Of a stretch of DNA of 64,000 nucleotides, positions 57,475-64,000 are shown piece by piece. The DNA lies in assembly GCA_029959085.1 (NCBI GenBank), contig JARWIR010000023.1, positions 10,925,860 through 10,989,859 on the forward strand, in the 5' to 3' direction. Origin of the DNA: Nemophila menziesii (lineage: Eukaryota > Streptophyta > Magnoliopsida > Boraginales > Hydrophyllaceae). Every line of letters begins with the position of its first letter. Position 1 is the first letter of the stretch. A model generated the notes under the pieces. It was not told the origin of the DNA, did not search any database, and saw only the letters and a list, made by a program, of their open reading frames with translations. A program made the position numbers and the translations under genes.

Positions 57475-58046
57475 ATGCGAAAGAGGCTCTTTAAGGATCT
57501 TGAGACATTACCTCCGATCCTTGATAATCCTGAGTCATTAGTCAGACTTGCTAACAAGAAAAAAAGAGAACAAGAAGCACAAGATGTAGAAGAGAGATTA
57601 GCTAGAGAGATGACTGACCTTCCAGTTGAGAATAATAGTCGGAATGGTCAGAACGGCCTAGTCCCACCTCTTAATCCTCCTAATCCTCCAGTTCAAATCC
57701 AAGTAGCTGACGCATGGTTCCTTACTGGTCCATCACAAGAACCATCCCTTGCTCCTCCTCTTGGGATTGGCCCAGCCAATATTGATGTTCTGAGATTTCG
57801 TCTAGATTCAGGTATGTTAGCTCAATTTCAGAATTTCGGGAATTTTCGTGGCAAGCCCGGAGAAGATCCTATTCGCGCAGTACAAAAATTTATGTGAATC
57901 TGCGATTTTGCTACATTCAGATTTTTCGTGATAGATGGAGCGAGTGATTGGCATGATTCACAAGAGCCACGAAAGATTACGAATTTGGAACAGTTACAGG
58001 CTGCGTTTTTCGACAGATAATATCCATCCAACATGAGGTTAGATGC
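57475..58046 (+). pseudogene. Element A gag, broken and interrupted by element B
   Basis: The ATG and first codons (MRKRLFKDLETLPPIL) match element B gag (MRRRLFKDLEPTPPIL). The frame keeps the Gln/Pro-rich spacer (PLNPPNPPVQIQV) and the conserved LAQFQNFGNFRGKPGEDPIR block. It stops at 57,895 because of deletions relative to B. Further gag similarity continues out of frame (SDWHDSQEP, FFDR) up to ATGAGGTTAGATGC at 58,046, where the element B LTR begins. The rest of A should lie beyond B's 3' LTR, outside the window. Confidence 0.88.
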
Positions 58047-59605
58047 TGATGTCTCCCTAATAGTTCTTATTTTAGACCCTTAGGAGACATCATTTTTGGT
58101 GTTTATTTAATTAATTCGATAGACTTTTGAATGAAATATGCAATAATTCGGATTTCCCTTTTTATTTCTAGCATTTTTGAATTATTAAACTTTTGCGCGT
58201 AATATTGGTATTTTTAGTGTAAAGTTTACAGGTTTTTAGATGTTAGCTAGGAAAGGAATCCGAAGATAAAGTCAAAGATCAAAAGATAAAGTCAAGACTT
58301 GAAGAGAAATCCCAAAGATGTTATTTTAGAGCTGAAAATCCATTTTCCAGGCCCTTGATTGCTGTTTTCGAGGTACTTAAGAGCTGATTGAGCCGCTGAC
58401 CTTTGAAGAGAAAACATTCCTTATCGAAGTACGGAACTTTAGCAACTGGAATGAGGTCAATCGGAGTTGTAACGCATCGGGAAAAGCAGTTTTAGTGGAG
58501 GCCTGTCATCAGTTACGGGATTTTGGGCTTAAAGAGTGGGCTTGGACATTTAATTAGGCTTTTAATTTCTGGTCCAAGCCCTAATCCGTTTTTCTTATTA
58601 TAAAAGGAGGTCTGGACTTCTATTTTTCATACAATTCACTTTCCACAAGATTAAAAACACCAGAGAAGCTACAGCAGGAAGAAAGGAGAAGCTACAAGAG
58701 CTGGAGTGGGTCTATAGCTCCGTTCGTAGTCAATCTGATTCCGAAAATTAGGTTTTTCTTATATTTTAATTTTGTAACGAATATGAATTCCATTTCTTTT
58801 TATTTTGTTTTTAATTTTAATATGAGCTAAATTTCCATTAGTGCTTGAGAACAAAACAATGGGTGAATCTTGATTTTATTATTATAACGAATGTTGAATT
58901 TGGGTTTTTATTGAATTAAATTAAATTAGGGCTTTTACTCTTTTCGACAATTTGTGAATGTTTACTGATTTTAGAGTCGCGAACTAAAATTAGGTATTAG
59001 TATCTAAGCTATTCCATATATGTGGCGTATGGATCATCCTGACGGGGGGTTTAGGTACAGAAATAATTGTTCAATCTAGGATAAAAACTATTGATTCTGA
59101 CGAACTTAGTTAATCCTAGGGCCAATGTGGTAATAAATCTTAATCATCCAACGGTGGATCATATTTACCCTGACGGGACTAGTGACACTTTAGGATCGCC
59201 TTATAGTCCACCCTGACGGGGGTATAAGGATATTAGAATCCCGACCATTGTAATTGACTGATTTAACCCTTAAACAACATAAGTTAGAAAGTAAAATTAG
59301 GAGGATCCTTGCGTTCTCAAGTACTACATCTCATATTGCGTTTTCACTTATTTTACTTGTGTCTTATCTTTTACTTGCATTATTATTTTATCTTTCATTT
59401 AGTTATAATAAACAAAACCAAAACAAACAATTTATCCTCTTTCATTTTCATAAGTGCATCAATCGCTATTTGCATAAACATTGTGATCAACCATCCGTCC
59501 TTGGAACGAATCTGATTATCAGAATTACTACTTGGGACAACCGTACACTTGCGGTTGTGGTTCGATTATTATTTGCATTTATTTAGAACACACAAAGGAC
59601 CACCA
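58047..59605 (+). mobile_element. 5' LTR of element B (young Athila-like copy)
   Basis: TGATGTCTCCCTAATAG to AAAGGACCACCA, 1,559 bp. It sits inside the gag of element A. A TATAAAA box lies at 58,599-58,605, followed by AGGTCTGGACTT. The LTR contains four GACGGG-containing words (59,040-59,220). The 3' LTR is out of the window, so LTR-LTR divergence cannot be measured here. Confidence 0.94.
58599..58605 (+). promoter_or_regulatory. TATA box in LTR of element B
   Basis: TATAAAAGGAGG in mid-LTR. It is conserved in the solo LTR, and element A has the related ATTATAAAAAGAC at about 56,320. It marks the likely start of retroelement RNA about 30 bp downstream. Confidence 0.7.
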
Positions 59606-59611
59606 AGTTTT

Positions 59612-59630
59612 TGGCGCCGCTGCCGGGGAC
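59612..59630 (+). promoter_or_regulatory. Primer-binding site of element B (tRNA-Asp type)
   Basis: TGGCGCCGCTGCCGGGGAC, six bases after the LTR. It corresponds to the Athila-type primer site (tRNA-Asp 3' end). Confidence 0.85.
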
Positions 59631-59739
59631 GGTAGCGTGTGACCACGGTGTTTATCCTTTAGTGATAAGTGCATTTATTTTATTTTATCAGTTTTACGCT
59701 TTTTGTTTGTTAGCTTTTTCAGGTTTTTAGGTTTGGTGT

Positions 59740-62700
59740 ATGCGAAGAAGGCTATTCAAGGATCTAGAGCCAACACCTCCGATCCTTAGTAATCCAGAAT
59801 CGTTGATCAGACTTGCGAACAGAAGAAGAAGAGAACGAGAAGCTTTAGAAGTAGAAGAATTAAGTAACAGAATGGAGAATATCATTATTCAAGGTCAACA
59901 GAATGGACAAGGCCAGTTAGATGCAAATGGCCAACCTTTAGCTCCAGGCGTTATTCCACAAGTTCAACCACAAAATCCTAATCCTCCAGTCCAGATAGTG
60001 ATGAACCATGATCCGTGGTTTACTAATGGTCCTCCAGAAGTTCCATTCCGTGCTCCAGCTATAGGAGTAGGTGCTCCAGATATTAATGTTCCGCGTTTCC
60101 GTCCAGATTCGGGTATGTTAGCTCAGTTCCAGAATTTTGGTAATTTTCGTGGTAGACCATCAGAAGATCCTCTTAGGGCAGTACAGAAATTCAAACAGAT
60201 ATGTGATTCTTATATCACACAAGGTGTTTCGAGAGAACAGATGTATTTTGCTGCTTTTAAGTTCTTTGTTACTGAGGGAGCAAGTGAATGGCACGATACG
60301 CAAGATCCTACGAAGATTACTAATTGGGATCAATTAGAAGCCGCATTTTTCGACAGGTATTATCCGAGCAATATGAGGTTAGATGCTGAATTGGAGTTGA
60401 CTAATTTTCGTCAAGAATACGATGAGACTGTGGGTAAGAGTTGGGCTAGATTTCAGATGTGTTTGCGTAGAGTTCCAAATCATGGTTTTTCAGAATTACA
60501 GCAGTTAAAGATTTTTTATAGAGGCCTTGATGGAACTTCGAGAGAAAAGTTAGATACGTTATGTGGTGCAGGGTTCCTTCAAGTTCAACCAGCTCATGCC
60601 AAAATTATTTTAGAACGAACAGTTAAGAACGAAGTTGGTTGGAAATCAGTGAGAACACCAGTTAAGGGAGTGAATAATGTTGACATAGAAGAGAAATTTG
60701 CTACCTTTGAAACGAAGATTCAAAACACTTTGGAACAACAATTGAAGCAGCTTACTTTAGCTGTAAAAGAAGGATTTTCGGGTAAGAAAGTAGCTGTGCA
60801 AGCTGCACAAGAGGTTTATATGTGTTCAATTTGTAGAGTTGATGATCATGATGAAGAGAATTGTCCGAATAATCAAGAATCAGTGATGTTTATGTCCAAC
60901 AGAGGTAATTTTAATTCGAGTGGTAATGGATATCAACCTAACAGAAACCATCCTGGGTTTCAATATTCGAATCCTAATGGGGCAGCCAATCCTACATATG
61001 CGTATCAGCCGCGTCCCCAAGGTAATAACTATAATCCTAGACCACAAAACAATTATCAAGGAGGACAGAATCAGAATACTTATGTACCAAGACAAGCTCC
61101 TCAGAATACCTACGATGAGAATTTAAACCAGAAAGCTCTACCTGCCCATCCACAAGAAGGGGTACTCACCCTTCAGAAAACTGTTGAAAATTTGATTGCT
61201 CTACAAGCACAAGCAATGGAACGTCAGAACGCAGCAATAGAACGTCAGAACGCTGCAATAGAAAGACAAAATGCAGCTGAAGCAAATATGAAGATGTTCC
61301 AGAATCAGTTGAGTCAAATCAGTAAACAGCTCAATCAACGTCCACAAGGACAACTTCCAAGCGATACAGAAAATCCAACACAACGTGAAGATTGCAAGGC
61401 TGTTACATTAAGAAGTGGTAAGAACCTCCTTCCACCCCCTTTTCCCGTTATGAAAGAGAAAGAAGTTCCAAGAAAAGAAAAGGAAGTGGGTGAGAAAGAG
61501 AAAGAGAGTGAGAAAGATAGTGAGGTTGAAGAAATAGAAAGACCAAGAGAAATCCCGAAAAAGAGAGATGAAATTGTGAGCAATCGCCCTCCACCACCGT
61601 TTCCATCACGAGTTCAGAAAAAGGGTGACTTGGGTGATTTTCAGAAATTCTTTAATAGGGTAAGGGGTCTAAGTATTAATATTCCGTTACTTGAGGCGAT
61701 TCGAGATATTCCTAAGTATACGAAGTTTTTAAAGAGGGCCCTCACTAACAAAAGGCCCTACTGTGATAATGAGATGATTGGCCTTCCTGAAGAGTGTAGT
61801 GCGATTTGTCAGAGTAAATTACCTCCGAAGTTAGTTGATCCGGGGAGTTTCACGATCCCCATATCAATTGGAGAAGAATGGAAGGGAAAGGCGCTATGCG
61901 ATTTGGGGGCAAGCATCAACTTGATGCCCAAGTCAGTCTTTGATAAGCTTAAAATTGGAAATGCAAGACCTACCTCTATGGTCTTGCAAATGGCGGACAG
62001 GTCTCTTGCTCATCCTGAAGGCCGTATTGAGGATGTCCTTGTTAAGGCAGGTACACTTATATTTCCTGTTGATTTCGTAATTCTTGAATACAATGCAGAT
62101 AGAAATGTCCCCATTATTTTGGGTAGACCCTTCCTAGCTACAGGGAGGACATTGATCGATGTAGAGAATGGCGAATTAACAATGAGGATACAAGATGAGG
62201 AAGTGAAATTCAATGTATTTCGAGCCATGAAATTCCCAGATTCTCAGGAAGATTGCTTCAGAATGGATGTAGTAGAGCAAGCATCGCAAGAGGTATTTAA
62301 TTGTTTAAATTTTGATGATATCTTGCAGGCTGCTTTGACATTAGATTCACCTGAGATGATGGAGGAGCTTACAGAAACAGTGGCAGCTCTCAATTCTGAA
62401 AATCCAAAATATAGGCGTCTTGCCTATGAACCTGTGAGAGAACCGGGGGAGATTATTCCTAAAAAGAAACCTTCAATTGAATCTCCTCCGGAGTTGGAAG
62501 AAAAACCATTGCCAGCACACTTGAGGTATGCTTATTTGGGTACTAATGAAACTCTACCTGTTATTGTTTCAGCTAATTTAACAGGTCCTCAAGAAGATAA
62601 ACTGTTGCGTGTGTTAAGAGCCAACAAAGAAGAAATAGGTTGGACAATTGCCGATATCAAAGGCATTAGTCCATCCTATTGTCAACACAAAATCATACTA

Positions 62701-64000
62701 GAAGATGTTAATGCACGCTCAGTTGAAGGTCAGAGAAGATTAATGCCAGCCATGAAGGATGTGGTGAAGAAGGAGGTAATTAAGCTTTTAGATGCGGGGA
62801 TTATTTATCCCATTTCGAGTAGTGAATGGGTGAGCCCAGTTCAGTGTGTACCGAAGAAAGGAGGAATTACAACAGTTCTTAATGATAAAAATGAAGCGAT
62901 TCCTTCAAGAACGGTAGTTGGATGGAGAGTTTGTATGGATTACAGAAAGCTGAATAAGGCCACCAGAAAAGATCATTTCCCTTTGCCCTTCATCGATCAA
63001 ATGTTAGATAAATTAGCCGGAAGAGAGTACTATTGCTTCTTGGATGGTTACTCTGGGTACAATCAGATTTACGTGGCTCCAGAAGATCAACATAAGACTA
63101 CCTTTACATGCCCATTTGGTACTTTTGCATATCGCAGAATGCCATTTGGGTTGTGTAACGCTCCCGCTACTTTTCAAAGGTGTATGATGGCCATCTTCTG
63201 GGACATGATAGATAATTTCCTTGAAGTGTTCATGGATGATTCCTCCGTGTTTGGTGATGATTTTGATATATGTTTGGATAACTTGGAGAAAGTGTTAGTG
63301 AGATGCAAGGAAACAGATTTGGTGCTCAACTGGGAGAAGTGTCACTTCATGGTTCGAGAAGGTATTGTTCTGGGTCACAAAGTTTCGAGTGTTGGTTTAG
63401 AGGTTGATAGAGCAAAGATAGAGGTAATTAAAACTCTTCCCCCTCCCGTTTCTGTTAAAGGGGTAAGGAGTTTTCTTGGCCATGCTGGTTTTTATAGGCG
63501 TTTTATTAAAGATTTTTCTAAGATTGCTAAACCGCTATGCAACTTACTCGAAAAGGATTGCAAATTCCTTTTTGATGAAGCTTGTTTAGCGGCCTTCAAA
63601 GCAATCAAGGAAAAACTCATTTCTGCTCCTATAGTGTTACCTCCAGATTGGAATTTACCGTTTGAGGTTATGTGTGATGCGAGTGATTTATGTATGGGAG
63701 CTGTATTGGGACAGAGAAAAGAGAAAGTTTTTCATTCAATTTACTATGCTAGTAAAACTTTTAGTGGTGCTCAGATTAATTACACAGTTACAGAAAAGGA
63801 GTTGCTAGCAGTTGTCTATTCGTTTGATAAATTTCGCTCTTATCTTCTTGGAGCGAAAGTTATTGTTTATACAGATCATTCCGCGATCAGATTTCTCATG
63901 GAGAAGAAAGATGCAAAACCAAGGTTAATCAGATGGGTGTTATTGCTTCAAGAGTTCGATTTAGAGATCAAAGATAGAAAGGGTTGTGAGAATCAGGTTG
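59740..64000 (+). CDS. Athila-like Ty3/gypsy gag-pol polyprotein, intact to the window edge
   Basis: I read one frame from the ATG at 59,740 to 64,000 (about 1,420 codons) with no stop. Gag comes first: a retrotransposon gag domain at about residues 130-280, a CCHC zinc knuckle (CSICRVDDHDEENC, 362-375), an Asn/Gln-rich stretch, and a coiled ERQNAAI repeat near 493-515. The aspartic protease active site DLGAS is at 721-725 (DLGASINLMP). Reverse transcriptase has LDGYSG (catalytic Asp 1102), RRMPFGLCNAPATFQ and FMDD (Asp 1166-1167). RNase H has CDASD (Asp 1313), EKELLAV and YTDHSAI. Integrase and any env-like frame lie beyond the window. All catalytic residues seen are present, which suggests a recent, possibly competent insertion. 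Confidence 0.96.
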   Translation, partial: MRRRLFKDLEPTPPILSNPESLIRLANRRRREREALEVEELSNRMENIIIQGQQNGQGQLDANGQPLAPGVIPQVQPQNPNPPVQIVMNHDPWFTNGPPEVPFRAPAIGVGAPDINVPRFRPDSGMLAQFQNFGNFRGRPSEDPLRAVQKFKQICDSYITQGVSREQMYFAAFKFFVTEGASEWHDTQDPTKITNWDQLEAAFFDRYYPSNMRLDAELELTNFRQEYDETVGKSWARFQMCLRRVPNHGFSELQQLKIFYRGLDGTSREKLDTLCGAGFLQVQPAHAKIILERTVKNEVGWKSVRTPVKGVNNVDIEEKFATFETKIQNTLEQQLKQLTLAVKEGFSGKKVAVQAAQEVYMCSICRVDDHDEENCPNNQESVMFMSNRGNFNSSGNGYQPNRNHPGFQYSNPNGAANPTYAYQPRPQGNNYNPRPQNNYQGGQNQNTYVPRQAPQNTYDENLNQKALPAHPQEGVLTLQKTVENLIALQAQAMERQNAAIERQNAAIERQNAAEANMKMFQNQLSQISKQLNQRPQGQLPSDTENPTQREDCKAVTLRSGKNLLPPPFPVMKEKEVPRKEKEVGEKEKESEKDSEVEEIERPREIPKKRDEIVSNRPPPPFPSRVQKKGDLGDFQKFFNRVRGLSINIPLLEAIRDIPKYTKFLKRALTNKRPYCDNEMIGLPEECSAICQSKLPPKLVDPGSFTIPISIGEEWKGKALCDLGASINLMPKSVFDKLKIGNARPTSMVLQMADRSLAHPEGRIEDVLVKAGTLIFPVDFVILEYNADRNVPIILGRPFLATGRTLIDVENGELTMRIQDEEVKFNVFRAMKFPDSQEDCFRMDVVEQASQEVFNCLNFDDILQAALTLDSPEMMEELTETVAALNSENPKYRRLAYEPVREPGEIIPKKKPSIESPPELEEKPLPAHLRYAYLGTNETLPVIVSANLTGPQEDKLLRVLRANKEEIGWTIADIKGISPSYCQHKIILEDVNARSVEGQRRLMPAMKDVVKKEVIKLLDAGIIYPISSSEWVSPVQCVPKKGGITTVLNDKNEAIPSRTVVGWRVCMDYRKLNKATRKDHFPLPFIDQMLDKLAGREYYCFLDGYSGYNQIYVAPEDQHKTTFTCPFGTFAYRRMPFGLCNAPATFQRCMMAIFWDMIDNFLEVFMDDSSVFGDDFDICLDNLEKVLVRCKETDLVLNWEKCHFMVREGIVLGHKVSSVGLEVDRAKIEVIKTLPPPVSVKGVRSFLGHAGFYRRFIKDFSKIAKPLCNLLEKDCKFLFDEACLAAFKAIKEKLISAPIVLPPDWNLPFEVMCDASDLCMGAVLGQRKEKVFHSIYYASKTFSGAQINYTVTEKELLAVVYSFDKFRSYLLGAKVIVYTDHSAIRFLMEKKDAKPRLIRWVLLLQEFDLEIKDRKGCENQV

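Noticed and set aside
59254..59586. 110-codon and 68-codon frames in the LTR
   Set aside because: They lie wholly inside the LTR and are not conserved as frames in the other two LTRs, so they are chance frames.
60880..61583. Minus-strand frames opposite gag
   Set aside because: Shadows of the intact gag-pol frame. Their Ser/Leu-rich and Ile-rich composition is the complement of the Glu/Lys-rich and Asn-rich coding sequence.
1..64000. tRNA or rRNA genes
   Set aside because: No cloverleaf-like sequence with A/B boxes and no rRNA signature was recognised by eye. The tRNA-like words at 46,404, 57,352 and 59,612 are retrotransposon primer sites. A tRNA scan would settle this.

Overview
The window is AT-rich nuclear DNA from a flowering plant, most likely a eudicot. 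The evidence is broken exons of plant genes with GT..AG introns (PAA1-type copper ATPase, plastid FtsZ2, UDP-arabinose 4-epimerase, centrin, PP2A A subunit), Helitrons with plant-type ends, Ty3/gypsy and Ty1/copia retrotransposons with plant primer-binding sites, and a nuclear copy of plant mitochondrial DNA (nad2 exon plus cob fragment). I cannot name the species. There is no convincing intact host gene. The only long intact reading frame is retrotransposon gag-pol.

Layout, left half: a tandem segmental duplication. Copy 1 covers about 1-12,934 and copy 2 about 14,349-42,263. Each copy holds, in order: a broken hAT/TTF-zinc-finger transposase fragment (+), four tandem units of about 620-640 bp arranged A-B-A-B, a decayed PAA1/HMA6 copper ATPase pseudogene (-), a promoter-like block, a (TA)n tract, a short exon, and a frameshifted WIYLD-domain exon. 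A third, more diverged PAA1 fragment lies between the copies (13,330-14,000). In copy 2 only, the (TA)n tract is interrupted by about 14.9 kb consisting of three consecutive non-autonomous Helitrons. Helitrons 2 and 3 abut exactly (CTAG then TC). These carry fragments of FtsZ2, a gene I do not recognise, UDP-arabinose 4-epimerase, possibly TAF12, centrin and PP2A-A, plus several minisatellites and a near-1-kb CCTTAA-type array.

Layout, right half: 42.3-49.2 kb is a patchwork of an unrecognised coding remnant, the 5' part of a Ty1/copia element (-), a DUF630/632-like exon remnant and simple tandem repeats. At 49.86-51.24 kb is mitochondrial DNA: a group II intron tail with domain V, the last nad2 exon and an internal cob segment. 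At 51,495-53,056 is a solo LTR (-) with a perfect 5-bp target duplication. A LINE RNase H remnant follows at 54.4-54.66 kb. From 55,785 on is a decayed Athila-like Ty3/gypsy element (element A). A second, young member of the same family (element B) is inserted in its gag. B has an LTR at 58,047-59,605, a primer-binding site, and gag-protease-reverse transcriptase-RNase H as one frame with no stop to the window edge.

Inferred order of events: PAA1 and WIYLD decay began before the tandem duplication, because the lesions are shared. The Helitron array entered copy 2 afterwards, since copy 1 has an empty site. Gypsy elements of one family then left a solo LTR, an old copy and a recent nested copy.
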